Below, piece by piece: positions 26,825 to 33,317 of a DNA stretch of 33,317 nt (position 1 is the stretch's first letter; the number at the start of each line of letters is the position of its first letter). Source of the DNA: Glycomyces sp. L485 (GTDB taxonomy: Bacteria; Actinomycetota; Actinomycetes; Mycobacteriales; Micromonosporaceae). The stretch covers positions 300 through 33,616 of the forward strand of contig NZ_JAKZEW010000022.1 in NCBI RefSeq assembly GCF_022548875.1, written 5' to 3'. The notes beneath the pieces were generated by a model. That model was not told where the DNA came from. It made no database searches and saw nothing but the letters and a program-made list of their open reading frames with translations. The position numbers and the translations under genes were made by a program.

Positions 26825-27618
26825 GATTCGGTCCCGCCTCTCGTCACCAGCGACAGTGCCGTCAGTTCCTGCAGCGGTTCGATGATGCTGCACGAACCGA
26901 AGCCGACCCACAGCGGCCTCGGCACGTCGCGGATCGCGCGGACCCGGTGCACGATGTGCTCGGTGTCGGTGGAGGCCAGGAGTTCGGCGACCTCGGCGAC
27001 CGGCGCCCCGGCCGAGGCCTCGGCGGAGGCGGCGAGCACGTTGAGGAAGCCGTGGTGGACGAAGCCGGTCTCGGGGTCGCGGTGCCGGATCGCGCGGTGC
27101 AGCCCGGCGGTGAGTTTGAACCGCAGGCCCCGCTCGGCGCAACCGACGATGACCTCGGCCAGGGTCCGCGGCGACGGGAAGAACTCCTCGAAAAGCCCGC
27201 CGGTGCGGAACTTCGGTGTGAACCCGGTCCCGACGACGGCGTCGAGGCCCTCCTCGCCGAACGGGAGTTCGGCATAGATCGGCGCACCCCAGCCCACGGC
27301 GGCCTTCTCCAGGTGGTGGAGGGCCGCACGGGACTCGTACTGGACGACCGCGATCGACTCGTCGAGAGCGCCGACCAGCTCGGACACCTGCTCGGGCTCG
27401 ACGTCGACGATGACGCCTATACGCAGGGCGGTGCGGCTCGGCGCGAGGTCGTGCAGCCGGCTGGCCGGGATCAGGAGGGCACCGACCATGGTCGCGTACC
27501 AGGACTGGCGGTGTCCCCGGTGGGCCGGGACGGCCTCCTCCAGCGGCGCGTTGCCGGGCGGGAAGACCGCCGCGTCGTCGATCAGGTCCCGCAGCACCGC
27601 GGGTATGGCACCAGACAT
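26821..27618 (-). CDS. Uncharacterised protein coupled to fumarylacetoacetase
   Basis: I cannot assign a known function. The 265-residue product has short motifs that look conserved: LIDDAAVFPPG (12-22), KFRTGG (136-141), FKLTAGLHRAIRH (167-179), HGFLNVL (189-195) and FGSCSIIEP (240-248). Alternating hydrophobic strands such as RIGVIVDV, IYAELPF and RFKLTAG suggest a TIM-barrel-like fold, with Lys136 and Lys168 at strand ends. It shares a promoter with fahA, overlaps it by 4 bases, and is divergent from hmgA. The missing maleylacetoacetate isomerase step is one possible role. ATG 27618 lies 6 bases after a -10 element. Confidence 0.75.
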   Translation of the reverse strand: MSGAIPAVLRDLIDDAAVFPPGNAPLEEAVPAHRGHRQSWYATMVGALLIPASRLHDLAPSRTALRIGVIVDVEPEQVSELVGALDESIAVVQYESRAALHHLEKAAVGWGAPIYAELPFGEEGLDAVVGTGFTPKFRTGGLFEEFFPSPRTLAEVIVGCAERGLRFKLTAGLHRAIRHRDPETGFVHHGFLNVLAASAEASAGAPVAEVAELLASTDTEHIVHRVRAIRDVPRPLWVGFGSCSIIEPLQELTALSLVTRGGTES

Positions 27619-27685
27619 GCCCTGAGGATACGGCCGCGGCGCGGAGTTGTCGATACGGAACGGAGTGAACGCTATTCTCAGGGCA
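27618..27685. promoter_or_regulatory. Divergent tyrosine-catabolic promoters flanked by an inverted repeat
   Basis: For the fahA operon, TCGACA (minus, 27653-27648) and TATCCT (27630-27625) are 17 bases apart, 6 bases before the ATG. On the plus side TATTCT (27673-27678) is the likely -10 of hmgA. Both -10 elements continue with CTCAGGGCA: TATCCTCAGGGCA on minus (27630-27618) and TATTCTCAGGGCA on plus (27673-27685). The two copies match at 12 of 13 positions and form an inverted repeat around the shared region. Confidence 0.6.
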
Positions 27686-27743
27686 GGACCACCCGCAGCG
27701 GGCGCGCGCACCCGCCCGCCCGCACACCGACAAAGGAGTCGTC

Positions 27744-28928
27744 GTGCCGTTCTATCGTTCCGTCGGGCGGATCCCCGACAAACGACACACGCAGTTCCGC
27801 CAAAGCGACGGGAGCCTGTACTCCGAGGAGCTCATGGGCCAGGAGGGCTTCTCCTCGGACTCCTCGCTGCTGTACCACCGGTTCAGACCGACCGCGATCA
27901 GCTCCAGCACCGAGTACCGGCCCGAGAAGGCCGAGCCGGTGCCGAACCACCCGCTCAAACCGAGGCACCTGCGCACCCACAAGCTCAACGGGGCGGGCGA
28001 CGCGATCCTCGGACGCGACCACTTGCTCTCGAACGCGGACTGCCGGATCTCCTACGCCGTCTCGAACAAGCCGTCCCCCCTGTACCGCAACGCCATCGGC
28101 GATGAATGCATCTACGTCGAGGACGGCTCGGCGCACGTCGAGACCTCGTTCGGGGCGCTCGACATCGCCCAGGGCGACTACCTGATCGTCCCGATGTCGA
28201 CGATCTACCGGATCGTCCCCACCGGCGACGACCCGCTCCGCACGCTCGTGGTCGAGTCCTCGGGCCACATCACGCCGCCGAAGCGCTACCTGTCGGTGCG
28301 GGGCCAGTTCCTGGAGCACTCCCCGTACTGCGAGAGGGACCTGCGCAGCCCGTCCGAACCGCTGTTGGCGGACGGCGAGAACGTCGACGTCTACGTCCAG
28401 CATCGGGGCCGCGGGTCGTCGACCGTCTGGACGAAGTTCACCTACGCCCACCACCCGTTCGACGTCGTCGGCTGGGACGGGTGCCTGTACCCGTGGGTGT
28501 TCTCCGTCCACGACTTCGAGCCGATCACCGGGCGCATCCACCAGCCGCCGCCCGCGCACCAGGTCTTCCAGGGGCCGAACTTCGTGATCTGCAACTTCGT
28601 GCCGCGCAAGGTGGATTACCACCCGGACGCGATCCCCGTCCCGTACAACCACCACAACGTCGACTCCGACGAGGTGATGTTCTACTGCGGAGGGAACTAC
28701 GAGGCCAGGCGCGGCTCGGGCATCGAGCAGGGCTCGATCTCGCTGCACCCGTCGGGCTTCACGCACGGCCCGCAGCCGGGCGCCCCCGAGCGCAGCATCG
28801 GCGCCGACTACTTCGACGAACTGGCGGTCATGGTCGACACGTTCCGCCCGCTCGAACTGTGCGAAGCGGCCCTGGACTGCGAGGACACCGACTACGCCTG
28901 GACCTGGAACCGCGATCCCGACATGTAG
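27744..28928 (+). CDS. hmgA: Homogentisate 1,2-dioxygenase
   Basis: HmgA opens the aromatic ring of homogentisate with O2 to give maleylacetoacetate. The 394-residue product has a cupin fold with the iron-ligand region PYNHHNVDSDEVMFYCGGNYEARRG (His and Glu) and HPSGFTHGPQPGAPE (second His). Earlier it has AIGDECIYVEDGSAHVET and GDYLIVPMSTIYRI. GTG 27744 is preceded by AAAGGAG at 7 bases. Divergent from the fahA operon, it completes hppD-hmgA-fahA in this island. It is somewhat shorter than proteobacterial homologues (about 430), as is usual in actinobacteria. Confidence 0.95.
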   Translation: MPFYRSVGRIPDKRHTQFRQSDGSLYSEELMGQEGFSSDSSLLYHRFRPTAISSSTEYRPEKAEPVPNHPLKPRHLRTHKLNGAGDAILGRDHLLSNADCRISYAVSNKPSPLYRNAIGDECIYVEDGSAHVETSFGALDIAQGDYLIVPMSTIYRIVPTGDDPLRTLVVESSGHITPPKRYLSVRGQFLEHSPYCERDLRSPSEPLLADGENVDVYVQHRGRGSSTVWTKFTYAHHPFDVVGWDGCLYPWVFSVHDFEPITGRIHQPPPAHQVFQGPNFVICNFVPRKVDYHPDAIPVPYNHHNVDSDEVMFYCGGNYEARRGSGIEQGSISLHPSGFTHGPQPGAPERSIGADYFDELAVMVDTFRPLELCEAALDCEDTDYAWTWNRDPDM

Positions 28929-28954
28929 TCACACCCCCGTGCGACCATCACCCG

Positions 28955-29287
28955 ATGGCGTACGACGAGAGACTGGCCGGCCGCGTCCGCGAGATCCTCG
29001 GGGACCGGCCGGACCTGTCGGAGCAGAAGATGTTCGGCGGGCTCGCCTGGCTGGTGGGCGGCAACATGGCCGTCGCCGCACGCGGCGACGGCGGCCTCAT
29101 GGTGCGGGTCGACCGCGCCGACCACACGGAATTCCTTACGGACGAGGGCGCGGCGCCGACGATCATGCGCGGCAGCGCCATGCGGGGCTGGATAACCGTC
29201 GCGGCCGAGACCTGCGAGGACGATGAGCGCCTGCGCACCTGGGTCCGGCGCGGCCTGGCGTTCGCCGAGACGCTCCCGCCGAAGTAA
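28955..29287 (+). CDS. TfoX N-terminal domain protein
   Basis: The 110-residue product matches the TfoX-N domain: MAYDERLAGRVREIL, EQKMFGGLAWLVGGNMAVAARGDGGLMVRV, then RGSAMRGWITVAAETCEDDERLRTWVRRGLAFA. Stand-alone TfoX-N proteins are common in actinobacteria and have no proven role; the link to competence comes from a distant, larger Haemophilus protein. The ATG lies 26 bases after hmgA on the same strand without a clear ribosome binding site, so it may be translated from an hmgA transcript or be leaderless. Confidence 0.85.
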   Translation: MAYDERLAGRVREILGDRPDLSEQKMFGGLAWLVGGNMAVAARGDGGLMVRVDRADHTEFLTDEGAAPTIMRGSAMRGWITVAAETCEDDERLRTWVRRGLAFAETLPPK

Positions 29288-29805
29288 CGGCGCGGTCCGC
29301 CCGCCTCGTAGTCGAGACGCTTCCGTGAACGCATGAGGCGGCGGCCGGTGTCGGACCCGCCGCCTATGGCGAAAAGCCGGCGTTTCGAAGACCGGTCCAA
29401 CCGGCTGGAATCCCGTCGCTTCGGCGACCGGAGGGTTCGCCTGCTGCCAATCCTCATGGCTTCGCCGGGGGGGTGTTCCTCGTTTCCTGGGTCGCCGCCG
29501 CGGCGGTTCCGCTCGCTCGGCATGCTCGGCATAGGGGAATCCTTCGCAGTCGGGGGACATCGTCCGCCGCCACATACACGCATGCGCCCTTCAAGACCAA
29601 CATCGCGCCGGACCTCGACCACCCGGCGTCCGCCGGGAGACCTCACTCAGCGGCAAGAAGTGGCGATCGAACGGCTCCGCCAGGGCGACATCGCCTACCG
29701 GCCAGTAAGCCGCGGTCGCGGTGCAATGCGGCCGGCCCCGTCCACGTCCTTGATGACAGGGGCCGTCGTCGCGACCGCGCCGGGCCCCCGGAGGAGGAGA
29801 GTCCG
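29288..29805. other. Hairpin-rich spacer without a recognisable gene
   Basis: This 518-base gap separates the TfoX-N gene from the OsmC-family gene. A 9-bp stem, AGGCGGCGG (29336-29344) with CCGCCGCCT (29357-29365), probably ends the hmgA-TfoX transcript. It is followed by further inverted repeats: CCGGT-CCA-ACCGG near 29390-29405 and GTCGC-TTCG-GCGAC (29415-29428), the latter with a stable TTCG tetraloop. Frames are open on both strands, but none has a clear ribosome binding site or family pattern. It could hold a structured RNA, a dispersed repeat or decayed coding sequence. Confidence 0.4.
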
Positions 29806-30369
29806 ATGACCACCACAGCGATACGCAACGGCATCAACGTCGAGCAGCTGCTGCAGACCATCGATGCCGTCAAGGACGACGAGGCCGTCGGGACGTTCAC
29901 GTTCCGGGCCTCCAGCAACTGGAAGGAAGGCACCTACAACCAAGGTGAAATCGGCGACTTCACGCACGCCGGACAAGAGGACACCAGCCGCGGCGCCCCG
30001 TTCCGAACGCACGGTGACGAACCGCCCGTCCTGCTGGGATCCAACCGCGGACCCAACGCGGTCGAGCTCGTGCTGCAGGCGCTGGGCTTCTGCTACGCAG
30101 TCGGATACGTGGCCAACGCCGCCGCACGGGGCATCGACATCGAGCAGATGGAGTACGAGGTCGAAGGCGACCTCGACGTGCACCGCTTCCTCGGCCTCGA
30201 CGGCGAGCGGGCCGGATTCACCGAGATCAGGGTCAAGGGCACGGTCAAGAGCCCGAACGCGACCCGAGAGCAGCTGACCGAACTGTGCCGGTACGTGCAG
30301 GACACCTCGCCGGTTCGCGACATCATCGCCAACCCGGTCCCGGTGAAGACGTCCTTGCAGGTCATCTGA
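29806..30369 (+). CDS. OsmC-family protein
   Basis: OsmC-family proteins are thiol peroxidases or related stress proteins. The 187-residue product has the core GSNRGPNAVELVLQALGFCYAVGYVANAAARGID with one Cys in the helix, the EGDLDVHRFLGLDGERAGFTEIRV sheet segment, and the C-terminal ELCRYVQDTSPVRDIIANPVPV. In the classical second motif CPV the Cys is Ser (TSPV), and another Cys lies 9 residues earlier, so peroxidase chemistry is not assured. A GGAGGAGGAGA run supports ATG 29806. It leads the sigma factor/methyltransferase cluster, 46 bases before the sigma gene. Confidence 0.88.
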   Translation: MTTTAIRNGINVEQLLQTIDAVKDDEAVGTFTFRASSNWKEGTYNQGEIGDFTHAGQEDTSRGAPFRTHGDEPPVLLGSNRGPNAVELVLQALGFCYAVGYVANAAARGIDIEQMEYEVEGDLDVHRFLGLDGERAGFTEIRVKGTVKSPNATREQLTELCRYVQDTSPVRDIIANPVPVKTSLQVI

Positions 30370-30415
30370 GCTACGGGAGCCTCGGCACGGGCTAGCATCG
30401 GAAACGGGGGATCGG

Positions 30416-31033
30416 ATGCTGGGAACAATCGATCGAACATCACTCCAGGAACTCGCCCGTGCCGAGCTCCCAGGCCTTTACGCCCTCGCCCGCTATCTGA
30501 CGCACACCCCGTCCGCAGCGGAGGAACTGGTGCAGGACACCATGGTGCGGGCCTGCCGCTCCTTCGCCTCGCTGAAGGACGTCGAAGCGGGCCCGAAATG
30601 GCTCCGGGTCATCATGACGAACGTGTGGCGCGACCAGCTGCGACGGGACGGGCGCCGACCCGAAGAGGTCCTGGTCGACCCTTCCCCCGAGCCGGGACGT
30701 TTCTCGCTGTACCAGACACTCGCCGACGAGGACCCCCTGCCGTGGTCGGACACCCTGCACGTGGACTTCCTCGGCGCCTTCTCCGCCGAGGACATCCACC
30801 TCGTTCTGGAGCGGGTTCCCGAGCGCTACCGCGTGCCCCTGCTGCTGCGATACATGGACGGCTTCGACACGGGTGAGATATGCGAGCTGCTGAGCCTGCC
30901 ACCGGGGACGGTCTACTCGCTCCTCCACCGCGGGAGACGGCACTTCGAACGAACGCTTTGGGAGTACGCGAACGAATCCGGACTCCTCGAACAGGCGGCC
31001 GGCGCCGAGCGCCCACCGCGGAAGGAGGCCTGA
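30416..31033 (+). CDS. ECF-type RNA polymerase sigma factor
   Basis: The 205-residue product has sigma region 2 at about 14-80 (LYALARYLTHTPSAAEELVQD, then TMVRACRSFASL and KWLRVIMTNVWRDQLRRDGRRP). Region 4 is at about 135-190 (VLERVPERYRVPLLLRYMDGF, EICELLSLPPGTVYSLLHRGRRHFE). No region 1.1 or 3 is present, as expected for an extracytoplasmic-function factor. A GGGGGAT lies just before the ATG, and TAGCAT (30393-30398) could be a -10. The anti-sigma gene follows after 5 bases. It likely controls the surrounding cluster; the signal is unknown. Confidence 0.9.
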   Translation: MLGTIDRTSLQELARAELPGLYALARYLTHTPSAAEELVQDTMVRACRSFASLKDVEAGPKWLRVIMTNVWRDQLRRDGRRPEEVLVDPSPEPGRFSLYQTLADEDPLPWSDTLHVDFLGAFSAEDIHLVLERVPERYRVPLLLRYMDGFDTGEICELLSLPPGTVYSLLHRGRRHFERTLWEYANESGLLEQAAGAERPPRKEA

Positions 31034-31038
31034 TCGCG

Positions 31039-31284
31039 ATGATTCGCTGCCGCGAAGTCGTCGAACGGCTATGGACCTACCTCGACGGAGATCTCGAGGA
31101 GGCCGACCGCCTCGCCATCGAGGAACACCTGCGGCTGTGCGTGCGCTGCTGCGGCGAGACCGCGTTCGCGAAAGAGATTCGTAACACCTTGGCCACCCGA
31201 AGCCGACCCAAGATGCCCGACGACGTGCAGAGACTTCTGGAGCAATTCATCGAAGGACTCGACGCACCGAAACCGAACACTTAG
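31039..31284 (+). CDS. Zinc-binding anti-sigma factor (zf-HC2 type)
   Basis: The 81-residue product matches the short soluble ZAS anti-sigma type. MIRCREVVERLWTYLDGDLE is followed by the HX3CX2C motif EEHLRLCVRCC (H30, C34, C37), with an additional C4 and C38. There is no membrane segment, so it would sense a cytoplasmic signal such as thiol oxidation or an electrophile, with release of zinc freeing the sigma factor. That mechanism is known for RsrA-like proteins and is inferred here. GGAGG lies 10 bases before the ATG, overlapping the end of the sigma gene. Confidence 0.88.
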   Translation: MIRCREVVERLWTYLDGDLEEADRLAIEEHLRLCVRCCGETAFAKEIRNTLATRSRPKMPDDVQRLLEQFIEGLDAPKPNT

Positions 31285-31312
31285 CTCCGTCGAATGCAAG
31301 GGAGGAGACGTC

Positions 31313-32113
31313 GTGACCAGGGACCTAATGTTCCAGAGCGAAATCCGCAATGTCGTCCGATCGACCTACGGCCGACTGCCCGGCGGTGCCGGCCGGGCCA
31401 TGGCAGAGCGGCTGTACAGCGAAGAGCAACTGGCGGGCCTCCCCGACGACGCGATCGACTGGTCGCTGGGCGTCGGCAACCCTGTCGCGCACGCCGCCCT
31501 GCGACCGGGCGAGCGGATCGTCGACCTCGGCTGCGGCGGAGGCATCGACTCGATCCTTGCCGCCCGAGAGGTGGGGCCGACCGGAACGGTAACTGGGGTG
31601 GACACGCTCACCGAGATGTGCGAGCGCACCCGGCAGGCCGCGGGGACCGCCGGTGTCGCCGAATGGTGCGACGCGGTCCAAGGCGAGCTGGAGGATCTCC
31701 CGCTACCCGACGACAGCGCGGACGCGGTCGTCTCGAACGGCGTGGTAAACCTGTCGCCGCGCAAGAGCCGGGCGCTGGCCGAAGCCGCCCGGGTGCTGCG
31801 CGGCGGCGGCCGGCTCTGCATCGCCGACTTCGTCGTCAACGACGATCTGCCCCCGGAAGTCCTGACCTCAAGCGCCGCGTGGGCCGGCTGCATCGCAGGC
31901 GCACTGTCGGAAGAAGTCCTGGTCAAGAAGCTCATGAAGGCCGGGTTCACTGAGATCGAGCTGGGCGAGCGGATACCGTTCGGCATCGACGACGTCGCCG
32001 TCTACCCCCTGTTCGACGACGCCGTGATCCAGCTGATGAAGCGCGTCGTGCCCGAGCCTGAGCAACGGCGGATCGCCACCAGCGTCATCGCGAAGGCCGT
32101 CCGTGCCGGCTGA
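31313..32113 (+). CDS. ArsM-like SAM-dependent methyltransferase, two arsenic-binding Cys missing
   Basis: The 266-residue product has the class I methyltransferase motif VDLGCGGGIDSILAA (about 70-84) and closely follows bacterial arsenite methyltransferases: YSEEQLAGLPDDAIDWSLG, SNGVVNLSPRKSRALAEAARVLRGGGRL, AGCIAGAL. The three cysteines that hold As(III) in ArsM would be at GCGNP, SNCV and GCIAGAL. Here the first is Val54, the second Gly143, and only C193 remains. Arsenite methylation is therefore unlikely; another soft or thiol substrate is possible. GTG 31313 has GGGAGGAG upstream. It follows the anti-sigma gene by 28 bases. Confidence 0.87.
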   Translation: MTRDLMFQSEIRNVVRSTYGRLPGGAGRAMAERLYSEEQLAGLPDDAIDWSLGVGNPVAHAALRPGERIVDLGCGGGIDSILAAREVGPTGTVTGVDTLTEMCERTRQAAGTAGVAEWCDAVQGELEDLPLPDDSADAVVSNGVVNLSPRKSRALAEAARVLRGGGRLCIADFVVNDDLPPEVLTSSAAWAGCIAGALSEEVLVKKLMKAGFTEIELGERIPFGIDDVAVYPLFDDAVIQLMKRVVPEPEQRRIATSVIAKAVRAG

Positions 32114-32210
32114 CCGCCGAGTCGGCGCGTCCCGAACGCAATGGAGCGCGCGCCGAGATCGTCCTCAACTGTGTCCCGGATTCCGGGGCGACGGATGAAG
32201 GAGGACCATC

Positions 32211-32996
32211 ATGACGAACACAACGACGAGCCTGCCCGTCGATCCCAAAGCGCTGCGGGTGTCCGTGCGAGAGAAGTACCGCGAGGTCGCGCGGCACCCG
32301 GACGGCCACTTCCACTTCCACTCCGGGCGGCCCTTGGCCGCGCTGCTGGGCTACGACCGGTCTCTGGTGGACGCACTTCCCGACCGCGCCGTAGAGTCGT
32401 TCGCGGGAGTGGCAAACCCGTTCGGGTTCCACCCGCTCGGCCAGGACGACCGGCTGGTCGACATCGGCAGCGGCAGCGGGTTCGACGCGTTCGTCGCCGC
32501 GCGACTGGTCGGGCCCGGAGGCAGCGTGGTCGGGGTGGACATGACGCCCGAGATGCTGGCCAAGGCACGTGAGACATCGGCCCTGCTCGGCCTCGACAAC
32601 GTGGAGTTCCGCGAAGGCATCGCCGAGGACCTGCCGATCGAGGACGGCTGGGCTGACGTGGTCGTCTCCAACGGCGTGCTCAACCTGGTCGCCGAGAAGC
32701 ACGCGGTGTTCACCGAGATCTTCCGGGTGCTTCACCCTGGCGGGCGACTGCAGTTCGCCGACATCGCGGTTGGCCGGCAGGTCCCGCCGGAGGCGACATG
32801 CAACATCGACCTGTGGACCGACTGCATCGCCGGTGGACTGTCCCGGCAGGAGTGGCAGTCGATGATCGAAGACGCGGGCTTCATCGACGTCAAGGTCGGG
32901 CCGGGCGTGGACGTCTTCGCCGGAGCCGCCGGGGAACGCAACGCGCGCCGCTACGACGTGCTCGCGCACGTCTTCTATGCGCGCAAACCGCAGTGA
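32211..32996 (+). CDS. Second ArsM-like methyltransferase with His-rich N-terminus
   Basis: The 261-residue product has the SAM motif VDIGSGSGFDAFVAA (about 83-97) and again resembles ArsM. SFAGVANP stands where GCGNP would be (V67), SNGVLNL where SNCVINL would be (G155), and DCIAGGL keeps one cysteine (C205). A His-rich segment, HPDGHFHFHSGRP (H29, H33, H35, H37), precedes the core and could bind metal. AAGGAGG supports ATG 32211. It lies 97 bases after the first methyltransferase, which it resembles in architecture; the two may act in series or as a heterodimer. Substrate unknown. Confidence 0.86.
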   Translation: MTNTTTSLPVDPKALRVSVREKYREVARHPDGHFHFHSGRPLAALLGYDRSLVDALPDRAVESFAGVANPFGFHPLGQDDRLVDIGSGSGFDAFVAARLVGPGGSVVGVDMTPEMLAKARETSALLGLDNVEFREGIAEDLPIEDGWADVVVSNGVLNLVAEKHAVFTEIFRVLHPGGRLQFADIAVGRQVPPEATCNIDLWTDCIAGGLSRQEWQSMIEDAGFIDVKVGPGVDVFAGAAGERNARRYDVLAHVFYARKPQ

Positions 32997-33084
32997 GCAC
33001 TTCGTCGCTCTCCCGCAACAGATGCTGAGATCGAAGCAGGAGCAAGTACCCGCTCAGCAGTCCCTGTATTCCGCACCAACGGAT

Positions 33085-33276
33085 TTAGCGGCCGCGGCGA
33101 CGCCCGGCATTGATTTTGCTGGAGCGGCGGACCCTCCACCAGATGTAGAGGATGCGGACCCCGATCCCGATCAGTAAGAGGCCGACCGCGGTCGCCAGAC
33201 GGCGACCGAGGTTGGCGTTCGACGGATCCTCGAACTGGGCCCTCACCATTCCCTCGGGGTCATAAACCACCGTCAT
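33085..33276 (-). CDS. Small single-span membrane protein of unknown function
   Basis: The 63-residue product has a charged N-terminus (MTVVYDPEGMVRAQFEDPSN), one hydrophobic segment at about residues 27-46 (LATAVGLLLIGIGVRILYIW) and a basic tail (RVRRSSKINAGRRRGR) that favours a cytoplasmic C-terminus. The ATG overlaps the stop of an upstream gene as ATGA, so it is probably translationally coupled and functionally tied to that gene. I recognise no family. It is convergent with the second methyltransferase. Confidence 0.55.
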   Translation of the reverse strand: MTVVYDPEGMVRAQFEDPSNANLGRRLATAVGLLLIGIGVRILYIWWRVRRSSKINAGRRRGR

Positions 33277-33317
33277 GCAACGATCGTCTTGACCTGCTTG
33301 TTCACCCAGTCGGAACG
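33273..33317 (-). CDS. C-terminal end of a gene entering from the right edge
   Basis: On the minus strand the last 45 bases of the window stay open and end in TGA (33275-33273), encoding RSDWVNKQVKTIVA. The stop overlaps the ATG of the small membrane protein. Too little is present to identify it; the evidence is the ATGA overlap typical of coupled genes here. Confidence 0.4.
   Translation of the reverse strand, partial: RSDWVNKQVKTIVA

Noticed and set aside
25622-27733. A single 703-codon frame suggesting a fusion upstream of fahA
   Set aside because: Its first half is a shadow of the 265-residue gene in another frame. fahA starts at GTG 26824, where its family similarity begins, overlapping the previous stop.
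29390-29470. Possible tRNA with a long variable arm (GTCGC-TTCG-GCGAC)
   Set aside because: The T-arm stem does not pair properly, and I could not build an anticodon arm with a seven-base loop on either strand.
31313-32996. Arsenite methyltransferase (ArsM) label for the two methyltransferases
   Set aside because: Two of three arsenic-binding cysteines are missing in both, and no other arsenic-resistance gene (arsR, arsB, arsC) is in the window.

Overview
The window is a very GC-rich bacterial chromosome segment with dense genes, many ATGA/GTGA overlaps and frequent GTG starts. Gene content and order point to an actinomycete: a MutT1-HU-leuD-leuC-NdgR block next to ddl-gpsA, an alditol oxidase very like Streptomyces AldO, an HU protein with a long Lys/Ala tail, and a zinc-free S4 protein. 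I cannot assign a genus from sequence alone; a filamentous actinomycete (Streptomyces-, Micromonospora- or Glycomyces-like) fits best.

Layout. 1-513 is an unassigned strand-skewed stretch. 514-5287 (minus) holds the alpha-operon translation and transcription genes infA-rpmJ-rpsM-rpsK-rpoA-rplQ-truA, with rpsD moved out of its usual rpsK/rpoA slot to a separate unit upstream of infA. 5464-8292 (minus) is an overlapping plsC-gpsA-ddl operon (phospholipid and peptidoglycan precursors). 8641-11443 (plus) carries a small membrane protein, a cold-shock-like protein, a MutT1-type Nudix protein with a degenerate phosphatase half, and alditol oxidase. 11517-14343 (minus) is hup and leuD-leuC, with divergent ndgR (IclR family) behind a leaderless-type promoter. 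15129-16750 (minus) has a CHAD-domain protein and a TetR regulator.

16862-23703 (minus) is a complete, tightly coupled histidine-degradation operon, hutU - M20 amidohydrolase - hutF - hutI - hutH. The M20 enzyme sits where an N-formylglutamate deformylase is needed. 23794-28928 is a tyrosine/homogentisate catabolic island: hppD, a divergent Lrp/AsnC regulator, fahA coupled to an uncharacterised gene, and divergent hmgA. No recognisable maleylacetoacetate isomerase is present, so the uncharacterised gene is a candidate for that or another pathway role.

28955-29287 is a TfoX-N protein, followed by a 518-bp hairpin-rich spacer. 29806-32996 (plus) is a compact accessory cluster: OsmC-family protein, ECF sigma factor, zinc-binding anti-sigma factor and two ArsM-like methyltransferases that both lack arsenic-binding cysteines. 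I regard this cluster and the fahA-coupled gene as the best candidates for undescribed biology. The window ends in a small membrane protein gene overlapping a gene that runs off the edge.

A recurring structural theme is terminator hairpins that contain stop codons. In two convergent gene pairs the two TAG stops lie in opposite arms of one inverted repeat.
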